From assembly GCA_021823085.1 (NCBI GenBank), contig JAKAPG010000052.1, positions 1 through 9,397 of the forward strand: 9,397 nucleotides of DNA. Direction: 5' to 3'. Source of the stretch: Thermoplasmata archaeon (GTDB taxonomy: Archaea; Thermoplasmatota; Thermoplasmata; Lutacidiplasmatales; UBA184). How positions within the stretch are numbered: the first letter of the stretch is position 1; each line of letters begins with the position of its first letter. The notes below the pieces were generated by a model. It saw only the letters and a list, made by a program, of their open reading frames with translations, was not told the DNA's origin and ran no database searches. Position numbers and translations under genes: made by a program. Below, in pieces: positions 1 to 4,823 of this stretch.

Positions 1-75
1 CGGCTGGGGTGCTGAGGTAGCAGCGCCCCCTCCGACAGGGCCCGGTCCTGAAACCAGCCGCTTCCGGGCACGCAC
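1..75 (-). other. Left-edge stretch, possible start of a further minus-strand gene
   Basis: Between the integrase stop and the left edge, two overlapping minus-strand frames stay open from GTG codons (first bases at 75 and 71) to the window end. One begins with a basic stretch (VRARKRLVSG); the other begins VPGSGWFQDR. Neither is long enough to recognise and neither has a well-placed ribosome binding site, although a GAGG lies about 12 nt upstream inside the integrase end. The stretch also carries inverted 7-mers, CGGCTGG at 1-7 and CCAGCCG at 54-60, that could frame a hairpin. A gene running out of the window is possible but unproven. Confidence 0.2.
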
Positions 76-79
76 GATC

Positions 80-964
80 TCAGACCGCCTCGCGCACCAG
101 GGCGCGCTCGAACGTCGCGAGGCCGGCCGCCATCTCTTCGGACTCGATCCCGATGTAGTAGGCGGTCATCGCCGGCGACGCGTGGCCGTAGATGTGCTGG
201 ATGTCGACGATCGGGACGCCGGCACGGTAGGCGACGCGGCCGAAGCTCCGTCGTAGGCGGTGCGCGGAGAGCTGGAACGGGAGGCCCGCGGACCGGCCCA
301 CGGCGGCAAGCCGCGAGTCGTACGCGGTGTCCCTCCAGGGGAAGTAGAGCTCGTGGCCGCGCCGATCGAGCGCGACCAGGGCGTTCCGCAGGTACGTCCC
401 GAGCGGGATCGTCCGCGTGCCGGTCTTCCCCTCGATCCGCGCCTCGGCTCGATCGATCGCGAGCAGGACGTCCCGCCCGCGAAGCCGCCGAACCTCGGCG
501 CGGCGCAGTCCGTTCATGCCCCCGGCCGCGACCAGGAGCCGGTCGTGGTCGTCGCGACAGGCCGACCACACCTCGGCGAGCTGCTCGCGCGTCAGCCAAT
601 CGCGCGGACCAGCCTGGGCATTCATCGCCCACAACTTGCGGTCCGCCGCGAGCTCGCACCCCTCCCAGCGCAGGAACCCGCGCAGCGCCTGGAGCTGGAA
701 GTTCCGCGTCTTCGGCGCCCACTCGGTCGATCGCTTGATCCGCGTCACCAGGTCCGCGGTGATGTCGGCCGCGCGCGTTGGCGCCGGGCTGACCCCGACC
801 CGCGCCCAGATCCCGGGTGTCTTCGAGCCGTCCCGTGCGCGCCCGCACTGGAAGCGCGCCAGCGCCATGCGGATCCCCTCCGCGTGTTCCGTCCCCCAAA
901 TCTTCGCCCCCTCTCGAACGTATTCCGTCGTCCGCTCGGTCCACCACCGCGCCCCGCCGGGCAC
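80..964 (-). CDS. Tyrosine recombinase / integrase (complete active site)
   Basis: A 294-residue tyrosine-family site-specific recombinase that would integrate or excise the element by recombination between two att sites. The whole catalytic set is visible: box I Arg154 in GLRRAE, Lys180 in EGKTGTRTIPL, His235-x-x-Arg238 in HRLRRSF, His261 in IYGH and the nucleophile Tyr270, nine residues after that His as is usual. Residues about 65-115 look like the helical core-binding (SAM-like) domain. The frame stays open further upstream to 1168, but that extension is Arg/Pro-rich and antisense-like in composition and overlaps the RHH gene. The GTG at 964 is preceded by GGAGG at a 5-nt gap, so I chose it. 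The RHH gene lies 29 nt upstream on the same strand, which suggests one transcript. The length fits short archaeal or viral integrases. The target is not proven, but a tRNA-like segment lies about 700 bp away. Confidence 0.93.
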   Translation of the reverse strand: MPGGARWWTERTTEYVREGAKIWGTEHAEGIRMALARFQCGRARDGSKTPGIWARVGVSPAPTRAADITADLVTRIKRSTEWAPKTRNFQLQALRGFLRWEGCELAADRKLWAMNAQAGPRDWLTREQLAEVWSACRDDHDRLLVAAGGMNGLRRAEVRRLRGRDVLLAIDRAEARIEGKTGTRTIPLGTYLRNALVALDRRGHELYFPWRDTAYDSRLAAVGRSAGLPFQLSAHRLRRSFGRVAYRAGVPIVDIQHIYGHASPAMTAYYIGIESEEMAAGLATFERALVREAV

Positions 965-993
965 GGTGTCCTCCGAAGGGGGGGATTGCGCGA

Positions 994-1194
994 TCAGGTT
1001 GAAGCACCTTCCGCCCCGACGAGGGGGCCGGGTTGGCCGACGGCGCGCGTATCGTGCTCGTCGAGGAGGCGCTCGACCACGGACCAGAGGGGCTCGCCAG
1101 GGTACGCACGCCGCCCCTCGAGCCTGGACTTGACGGAGGCGGTGAGCACGATCGTCTTCGTCGCCCATGCCTCCCGGCCGCCTCGGTCACTCAT
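994..1194 (-). CDS. Small ribbon-helix-helix protein, candidate regulator or excisionase-like partner of the integrase
   Basis: A 66-residue protein starting at ATG 1194 (a GTG two codons upstream is the alternative). Residues about 11-20 (WATKTIVLTA) read as the beta strand of a ribbon-helix-helix fold, followed by helix A (SVKSRLEGRR) and, after a PGE turn, helix B (WSVVERLLDEHD). This is the pattern of archaeal CopG/VapB-like dimers, which bind operators through the paired strands. The tail after residue 48 looks disordered. The stop codon lies 29 nt before the integrase start, so the two genes are probably cotranscribed. The start codon sits within a near-perfect palindrome (1194-1213) and an AT-rich box lies about 35 nt upstream, consistent with autorepression of this gene and the integrase. 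An antitoxin role cannot be excluded, but no toxin gene is adjacent. Confidence 0.75.
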   Translation of the reverse strand: MSDRGGREAWATKTIVLTASVKSRLEGRRAYPGEPLWSVVERLLDEHDTRAVGQPGPLVGAEGAST

Positions 1195-1213
1195 AGGCAC
1201 CTACAGGTGCCTA
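1194..1213. promoter_or_regulatory. 20-bp near-perfect palindrome, likely operator
   Basis: Nine-base arms TAGGCACCT (1194-1202) and AGGTGCCTA (1205-1213) are exact inverted repeats around a 2-bp AC spacer. A further CCTACAGG copy overlaps the right arm, forming a short direct repeat. The site covers the expected transcription start and the start codon of the minus-strand RHH gene, where a bound dimer would block transcription of the RHH-integrase unit. Dyads of this size are typical targets of RHH dimers. Which of the two neighbouring RHH proteins binds is inference. Confidence 0.65.
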
Positions 1214-1223
1214 CAGGCGACCG

Positions 1224-1234
1224 ACTATTTAGAA
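1224..1234. promoter_or_regulatory. AT-rich TATA-like box between divergent RHH genes
   Basis: ACTATTTAGAA is the only clearly AT-rich patch in a GC-rich region. On the minus strand it reads TTCTAAATAGT and is centred about 35 nt before ATG 1194. On the plus strand it is centred about 29 nt before ATG 1258. Both spacings fit archaeal TATA boxes with a leaderless or roughly 10-nt-leader transcript, so one patch may serve both directions. Immediately downstream on the plus strand is a small dyad, GAAC-CTAA-GTTC (1232-1243), which could be a second operator. I cannot separate one bidirectional box from two overlapping ones. Confidence 0.5.
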
Positions 1235-1257
1235 CCTAAGTTCCCGGTTACGACTTG

Positions 1258-1449
1258 ATGCCCCCAAAGGTTCCGCTACAAAGGATGACGCTGACTCTGC
1301 CGCTGGAGCTCTACACGGACGTCCAGCAGATCGTGAAGTCAGGGCGACGCTGGATTTCCGAGGCGGACTTCGTCCGCCATGCGGTCGCTAACGAGGTAGA
1401 CCGCTGGAAGCGTGAGCACCTCGGGTCGGTCCCGCCGGGCCGGAGCTGA
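1258..1449 (+). CDS. Ribbon-helix-helix DNA-binding protein
   Basis: A 63-residue protein. ATG 1258 is preferred over the TTG just before it because the AT-rich box at 1224-1234 would start a leaderless transcript almost exactly there. Residues about 6-13 (PLQRMTLTLP) are a textbook RHH strand, with helix A ELYTDVQQIVKSG and helix B SEADFVRHAVANEVDRWKRE. The family are homodimeric repressors, and plasmid and archaeal-virus copies control copy number or integration genes. The gene diverges from the other RHH/integrase unit across 63 bp, so the pair may act as a switch with opposing regulators. Its 3' end overlaps the convergent 81-codon gene by 62 nt. The fold is clear; the target operator is inferred. 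Confidence 0.82.
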   Translation: MPPKVPLQRMTLTLPLELYTDVQQIVKSGRRWISEADFVRHAVANEVDRWKREHLGSVPPGRS

Positions 1450-1633
1450 CCGTGCGCGGGACGCCCAGGGACTCGAGGATCCCCTCGCAGTTCACGTCAC
1501 CCGCTCGGCGGATGAGCTCGAGCGCGAACTCCTTCACCTCGACGGGCACATCCGGGCGGTCCTTCATGGCGTTGTACACCGCGAGCGCGCCCTCTCGAAA
1601 GCCCCCGATCCGTTCCCTGTCGAAGCGGTTCAC
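1388..1633 (-). CDS. Small conserved-looking protein of unknown function
   Basis: An 81-residue reading frame starting at GTG 1633, preceded by GAGGT at a 6-nt gap. The frame continues upstream through the tRNA-like segment, but that part is not protein-like, so the internal GTG is preferred. Residues about 3-58 look folded and mostly helical, with an acidic/basic mixture (RERIGGFREGALAVYNAM, then VEVKEFALELIRRAG) and one Cys at position 49. The last 25 residues are Gly/Ser/Pro-rich and overlap the 3' end of the opposing RHH gene by 62 nt. I do not recognise the family. Position between the regulator pair and the candidate att site suggests an accessory role in control of integration or copy number, but nothing in the sequence shows it. 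Confidence 0.6.
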   Translation of the reverse strand: MNRFDRERIGGFREGALAVYNAMKDRPDVPVEVKEFALELIRRAGDVNCEGILESLGVPRTVSSGPAGPTRGAHASSGLPR

Positions 1634-1658
1634 GTCCGTACCTCGGTGCGGAGTGAAG

Positions 1659-1690
1659 GTGCGGACCCGGGATTTGAACCCCGCGACTGG
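1659..1690 (-). other. tRNA 3'-end-like segment, candidate attachment site core
   Basis: On the minus strand the sequence holds GGGGTTCAAATCCCGG, an exact match to the tRNA T-arm/B-box pattern (GGTTCRANNCC), followed by twelve bases from C61 to a GTCCGCA that would be the 3' half of an acceptor stem, then C73. The T-stem has one G-G mismatch (50-64). No matching 5' half, D-arm or anticodon stem lies upstream, because the plus-strand gene starts at 1693. Such lone tRNA 3' segments are classic att cores of tyrosine integrases, and an integrase lies about 700 bp away. A short direct repeat GGTGCGGA (1645-1652 and 1658-1665) overlaps its end. No second copy is present in the window. Confidence 0.55.
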
Positions 1691-1692
1691 GG

Positions 1693-2244
1693 GTGGCTGA
1701 AACGGTGTCCGAGGCGAAAGAACGGGGAGGCACCGCGCTCGGGACCGCCTGGATCCTCCACGTCGTCGGGCTCGTCTTCCTCGCTCTGGGCGTCGCGGGT
1801 CTCGCGGAGTATGATCAGATCTTCTCGGCACTCGGTTCCACGGGGGGCTTCTCTTCTCCGACGCTCCTCTATGCCTCCGCGGCCGGATTCTGTGTGTCGC
1901 TCAGCGCCGCGTTTGCCTACGCCCTCTGGGCGAAAGACTCGATGCGGACGGGCCAGAGGGCACCTGCGATCGCGGCCGGTGCGCTCTCCGTGGTTGGTGG
2001 CGCGCTCGGGCTCCCCGCGTTCTTGGTCGGAGGGGTCCTGATCGTTATCGCTGGGTCGCTCTACCTCCTGTCGCACCCCCCAGGGGCCGCGGGGGCGCCC
2101 GCGCTCCCCGCCGCCCCGAAGGTCCCCTCGGTCCGCCGCTTTCCACCAACTGTTTGGGTTCGCTGTACGACCTGCGGGAAGCCAGTCGAGTGGCCCGCAC
2201 GAGGCTGTCCACGCTGCGGAGATCCCCTCGATTCCTACCGTTGA
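1693..2244 (+). CDS. Polytopic membrane protein with C-terminal zinc ribbon
   Basis: A 183-residue protein from GTG 1693; GTG 1705 is an alternative start, since neither has a clear ribosome binding site. Four hydrophobic segments are visible at about residues 17-38, 57-80, 91-108 and 109-127. A Pro/Ala linker (128-150) leads to a zinc ribbon with Cys158-x2-Cys161 and Cys172-x2-Cys175. Membrane proteins with a cytoplasmic double-Cys ribbon tail are common in archaea and generally uncharacterised. The ribbon probably binds zinc and mediates contact with nucleic acid or a partner, which is inference. The gene begins right beside the tRNA-like segment and ends convergent with the small two-helix membrane protein, with a 16-bp palindrome between them. 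An accessory or superinfection-type membrane protein is possible but not shown. Confidence 0.82.
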   Translation: MAETVSEAKERGGTALGTAWILHVVGLVFLALGVAGLAEYDQIFSALGSTGGFSSPTLLYASAAGFCVSLSAAFAYALWAKDSMRTGQRAPAIAAGALSVVGGALGLPAFLVGGVLIVIAGSLYLLSHPPGAAGAPALPAAPKVPSVRRFPPTVWVRCTTCGKPVEWPARGCPRCGDPLDSYR

Positions 2245-2294
2245 TGTAGTCAAGGCTTCCCTGCTTGGAGCGAGCCCGGGGGTCGGGTCCTGGC

Positions 2295-2310
2295 TATTCC
2301 GTGCGGAATA
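2295..2310. repeat. Perfect 16-bp palindrome between convergent genes
   Basis: Arms TATTCCG (2295-2301) and CGGAATA (2304-2310) are exact inverted repeats around TG. The site is in the 80-bp gap between the zinc-ribbon membrane gene and the opposing small membrane gene. There is no T-run after it, so a classical terminator is not shown. A protein-binding site or an RNA hairpin at the 3' ends of both transcripts is equally possible. Confidence 0.45.
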
Positions 2311-2324
2311 CCGTCCGCCGCAGC

Positions 2325-2558
2325 TCATGTGAGCGCGCTGTAGACCGCGGCCGCCGCGGCAAGGGCGAACCCAGCGACCTCCAGGGCCATGATCTCCGCC
2401 AGCGCCAGACCCGCCCCTCGGTGGATCCCGCCGTGTGAGAGCAGGACGTTCGGTGCGTCGGTAAGGCTCAGGACCCTCCTTCTCCCTCGGTAGGCCGAGA
2501 TGGCGAGCACCAGGAACCCGGCTGCGAGCGCGCTCCAGAAGACGGCCACCGCGAGCAC
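2325..2558 (-). CDS. Small two-helix membrane protein
   Basis: A 77-residue frame starting at GTG 2558, with another in-frame GTG at 2549 that has a GAGG about 10 nt upstream. Two hydrophobic helices are visible, about residues 2-22 (VAVFWSALAAGFLVLAIS) and 52-75 (Ala-rich, EIMALEVAGFALAAAAAVYS). The loop between them begins with a strongly basic RGRRR, placing it in the cytoplasm, and contains HGGIHRG. I do not recognise the family. Small two-TM proteins of this sort occur as internal membrane proteins or holin-like products of archaeal viruses, but the sequence does not decide between them. It diverges from the recombinase-like gene across a 200-bp structured non-coding region. The Ala-rich composition makes coding status less certain than for its neighbours. 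Confidence 0.5.
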   Translation of the reverse strand: MLAVAVFWSALAAGFLVLAISAYRGRRRVLSLTDAPNVLLSHGGIHRGAGLALAEIMALEVAGFALAAAAAVYSALT

Positions 2559-2603
2559 GCCTCAGGTTAGGCGCTCCAACGCAAGAAGCGTGCGGGACAG
2601 GCC

Positions 2604-2710
2604 GGGGGGGCGGGGGCGGCCCTTCTCTCCTCTCTCCTCTCTCGGGTCGGAGGGGGAGGGAAAAGGTGCGGGGCAGCGGCGGCCGCCGCGTCCGCGGACG
2701 TCTCTGACGT
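2604..2710. other. Gene-free structured region: G-runs, 7-bp tandem repeat, purine tract and stacked palindromes (origin or regulatory candidate)
   Basis: In order: a G7 run and a G5 run (2604-2610, 2612-2616); a 24-nt pure pyrimidine tract (2620-2643) containing three tandem TCTCTCC/G units (2624-2644); an 18-nt pure purine tract (2649-2666) that can partly pair back on the pyrimidine tract; a perfect 14-bp palindrome with arms GCGGCGG/CCGCCGC (2676-2689); directly abutting it a perfect 12-bp palindrome CGTCCG/CGGACG (2689-2700); and two GACGT repeats (2698-2702, 2706-2710). It lies between divergent genes. The mixture resembles replication origins or nicking sites of small replicons, but could be a complex promoter. 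No initiator gene is visible. Confidence 0.4.
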
Positions 2711-2720
2711 GAAACGGCGT

Positions 2721-2727
2721 CTTTATC
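2721..2727 (+). promoter_or_regulatory. Weak TATA-like box ahead of the recombinase-like gene
   Basis: CTTTATC is the least GC-rich patch upstream of GTG 2760 and would place a transcription start near 2750, just before the GAGG ribosome binding site at 2751-2754. The match is weak and there is no convincing BRE. Confidence 0.3.
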
Positions 2728-2759
2728 GTCAGACTTTCGAGTCTACCCCAGAGGCGAAA

Positions 2760-3485
2760 GTGGACCAGGCAGCCGGGCCGCGCGCGGGGGAGGAGGGATC
2801 TGCCCGGACGCGGCGGCGCGGCCGCGGGTACGATCGGGAGATTTCCGCCCACACGGTGCGGGGGATCGACCCCCAGGACCTCGCGCGGCTGCGGGCCGTG
2901 GCCCACGCGTACGTCGCGCCGCCGGGTCACTGGGAGGGAATCGAGCCCTGGTGGGTCTTCGAGTTCCTGGAGCTCACCGGCTGCGCTCCCATCGTCCTGG
3001 CCCGGGCGCCCCGGTTCAACCTTCGGTGCGAGCCCGACCCGGCGGACGGCCGGCTCCACGTACGGTTCACTCGCCACAAGAAGCGCGGGATCCCGGGCGA
3101 GCAGGACCTCCCGGTCGTGACCCTGGCGGATCCCGGCGCCGTGTGGATCCCCCAGCTGGTCGCTCGCTTCCGCGCGCGGCCGTACTCGGTCCAGTGGGTG
3201 GGCCAACTGCTCCGCGATATCGGAGAGGCGGCGGGAGTCGCCTGCTCGGCCCGGGCGCTCCGCCACACCTGCGGGATCCGGGTGGGCGGCGACTCGCGCG
3301 ACCCGGCGGTCGTCCAGGCGTGGCTGAACTGCTCGGCGGTACAGGCCGTCCAGTACGTCAGGGTCTCGAGCTCGCGGGATCCCCGCGTCCTCGCACTGGC
3401 GCGGGACTGGGGGCAACAGCTGAGCGCTCCCGGTGCTTCGCTGTCCCCAGGTGGCGCCGCAGCTGGTCCTTCCGCTGGAACGTGA
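2760..3485 (+). CDS. Degenerate tyrosine-recombinase-like protein
   Basis: A 241-residue protein. GTG 2760 is preferred over GTG 2709 because GAGG precedes it at a 5-nt gap. The order of motifs follows the tyrosine-recombinase catalytic domain: ELTGCAPIVL (71-80) at box I, the beta-hairpin lysine region RHKKRG (105-110), ARALRHT (164-170) at box II and VQAWLNCSAVQAVQYVRV (185-202) at the end. Key residues differ: the box I Arg is Ala76, the box II His is Arg165 and the Gly-His of the LGH motif is Asn190-Cys191. Lys107/108, Arg168 and Tyr199 remain. There is no obvious core-binding domain; residues 1-30 are a basic tail. It may bind DNA without cutting, be a specialised recombinase, or regulate the true integrase. 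The last 128 nt overlap the opposing ATPase gene. Assignment to the fold is fairly good; activity is doubtful. Confidence 0.7.
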   Translation: MDQAAGPRAGEEGSARTRRRGRGYDREISAHTVRGIDPQDLARLRAVAHAYVAPPGHWEGIEPWWVFEFLELTGCAPIVLARAPRFNLRCEPDPADGRLHVRFTRHKKRGIPGEQDLPVVTLADPGAVWIPQLVARFRARPYSVQWVGQLLRDIGEAAGVACSARALRHTCGIRVGGDSRDPAVVQAWLNCSAVQAVQYVRVSSSRDPRVLALARDWGQQLSAPGASLSPGGAAAGPSAGT

Positions 3486-4332
3486 TCCCGCACGGCTCGC
3501 AGCGGTGCCGGGGCCCAATCGTTCCCGCGATCGGGCCGCCCTTCCGTAGCTCCTCGGCCTTCACGTCCAGGGACTCGCGGCGGAACGACTTTCGGAACTT
3601 ACGGTACTCGAGCCACATGGTCCGACGCTCCTCGGGCCAGTCGTGCGGGTCGGGCCAGGTGTACGGGCCCCACTCCCGATCGGGGAACCAGCCGATCCCC
3701 CGCGGCTTGGTGTACCGCTCCCCAGGGCGCGGGTGGACCTCGCCGTTCCCGCGGGACTTGACGCGCACCCAGTAGTCGACGAGGGAGTTCAGGACGGCCC
3801 CGTTGAAGAGGCCGATCGAGGGGATACAGATGATCGCGGTCGCGTGGGTGTCCCGCGAGACGATCATCGCCTTTGTGAGCAGGCGGGCCGCGTCCGACCA
3901 GAACTCGGTGCGGAGGAGCGAGTCCCCTGCGTCGTCCAGGATCCCGACCTCGTACCGCGAGAGGCTGTTCACGATGTCGAGGAAGTCCGCAGGCTTGTAC
4001 GTCAGCTTCGAACGCCACTCGTCGCCGAAGCGCCGGTCGAGCTCGAACCCCATGTCGATAGCGCCCGCGCTCTTCCCCTGTCCCTTCCCGCGGACCGCGG
4101 TCCATAGGATCGTGTTGTCGTAGTCGCCCTCGAGGCGGTCGTATCCCATCCGGCGGCGCCACTCGGCGAACCAGTGCGCCCGGACGGCCGCGGGCGAGTG
4201 GTACGGGGTCGCCTCCTCGCGGCCGTACACGTCGTCGGCGAACCGGGCGAGCGACGTTCGGGATCGCGCGGTCCCGTAGACCTCCGCGGCGAACGCGGTC
4301 AGGCCGCCGGGATCTTCGGGGGCGGCGCTCAC
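3358..4332 (-). CDS. P-loop ATPase with C-terminal C2H2 zinc finger
   Basis: A 324-residue protein starting at GTG 4332, whose GTGA overlaps the stop of the preceding gene by 4 nt; the open frame further upstream is only a shadow of that gene. A strand ILWTAV leads into the Walker A-like loop RGKGQGKS (81-88; Lys87, Ser88), and YEVGILDDAGD (127-137) is the Walker B strand with Asp133/Asp134. AIICIPS near 166-172 could be a sensor strand, and NSLVDYWVRV (182-191) resembles the end of compact FtsK/HerA- or Zot-type P-loop domains. The C-terminus holds a classical zinc finger: Cys278-x2-Cys281-x12-His294-x5-His300 with Phe285 and Leu291 in the hydrophobic positions, followed by a Pro/Ser/Arg tail. 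Last gene of the operon: a DNA-packaging, translocation or virion-assembly ATPase is the natural inference, with the finger contacting DNA. The precise family is not assigned. The finger-coding 3' end overlaps the opposing gene. Confidence 0.82.
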   Translation of the reverse strand: MSAAPEDPGGLTAFAAEVYGTARSRTSLARFADDVYGREEATPYHSPAAVRAHWFAEWRRRMGYDRLEGDYDNTILWTAVRGKGQGKSAGAIDMGFELDRRFGDEWRSKLTYKPADFLDIVNSLSRYEVGILDDAGDSLLRTEFWSDAARLLTKAMIVSRDTHATAIICIPSIGLFNGAVLNSLVDYWVRVKSRGNGEVHPRPGERYTKPRGIGWFPDREWGPYTWPDPHDWPEERRTMWLEYRKFRKSFRRESLDVKAEELRKGGPIAGTIGPRHRCEPCGITFQRKDQLRRHLGTAKHRERSAVAPSPAPVRGRGDPASSRP

Positions 4333-4823
4333 GCCCCCAGGGACTCCTGATCGGAGCCCCCGATCTGGCGCCACAGCGCCTCGAGGCCGGGCTCGAGCCC
4401 GTGTTCCTCGACGTAGTCCAGGAGCCAGGCGCGCTCCTCGTCGCCCAGGGCGCCCCCCCGCAGGAGGCGCCGCGCGCGGACGGGCGACCCGAGGACCTGG
4501 CGGATGTACCAGCGGACCACAGGGCTCCGCGCGAACCCGAGGAGGTGGATGTCGGCCTTCGCGTGGGTGCGGAGGAACCGCCGACCAGCGTGCCAGCCCT
4601 CGCGGGACGACTTCGCCGCGGCCTTCTCGAGGGCCTCGGTGAACTTGGTGTACGCCGCCCGGTGTTGGACCGCCAGGGCGCGGAGGTCGAGCTCGCGCGC
4701 CGCGGTCCCGATGAGCGCGCGCTCCTCGGCGAGCTCGAAGACCTCCCGCTGCGCGTCCTCGACTTGGGCCCTCAGGCCTTCGGTGTCGGGGCCTGACGAG
4801 GCCTCGCGCGATCGCCGCCCCAT
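4329..4823 (-). CDS. Helical protein of unknown function in the surface/ATPase operon
   Basis: A 164-residue protein. ATG 4823 shares its A with the TGA of the upstream gene (TGATG), and a G-rich ribosome-binding stretch (GAGGGGGG) lies just before; a TTG nine codons earlier is less likely. Residues about 14-72 form a charged heptad-like helix (LRAQVEDAQREVFELAEERA onward) suggesting a coiled coil. Residues 73-155 are basic then acidic, with short amphipathic helices (SPVVRWYIRQVL, RAWLLDYVEE). There is no signal peptide or membrane segment, so it should be cytoplasmic. Its end overlaps the ATPase start by 4 nt (GTGA), implying translational coupling. A scaffold or adaptor linking the ATPase to the membrane protein would fit the context but is inference. 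I do not recognise the family. Confidence 0.8.
   Translation of the reverse strand: MGRRSREASSGPDTEGLRAQVEDAQREVFELAEERALIGTAARELDLRALAVQHRAAYTKFTEALEKAAAKSSREGWHAGRRFLRTHAKADIHLLGFARSPVVRWYIRQVLGSPVRARRLLRGGALGDEERAWLLDYVEEHGLEPGLEALWRQIGGSDQESLGA

Noticed and set aside
965..1168. N-terminal extension of the integrase frame up to 1168
   Set aside because: Arg/Pro-rich sequence antisense-like in composition, overlapping the RHH gene in another frame; the GTG at 964 has a strong GGAGG and leaves a complete catalytic protein.
260..1258. Long plus-strand open frame opposite the integrase
   Set aside because: High-GC shadow: Arg/Pro-rich, no recognisable domain, lies antisense to the integrase with its full set of catalytic motifs.
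994..1449. Toxin-antitoxin pair
   Set aside because: Both small proteins read as RHH DNA-binding folds and are divergent; no toxin-like (PIN, RelE, MazF) partner is adjacent.
1654..1760. Complete tRNA gene on the minus strand
   Set aside because: Only T-arm and 3' acceptor-like bases are present; no D-arm, anticodon stem or matching 5' acceptor is found upstream, and the T-stem has a mismatch.
2562..3518. 318-residue minus-strand frame opposite the recombinase-like gene
   Set aside because: Composition dominated by Arg, Pro, Gly and Ala with no motif; the plus strand has the recombinase motif order and a ribosome binding site.
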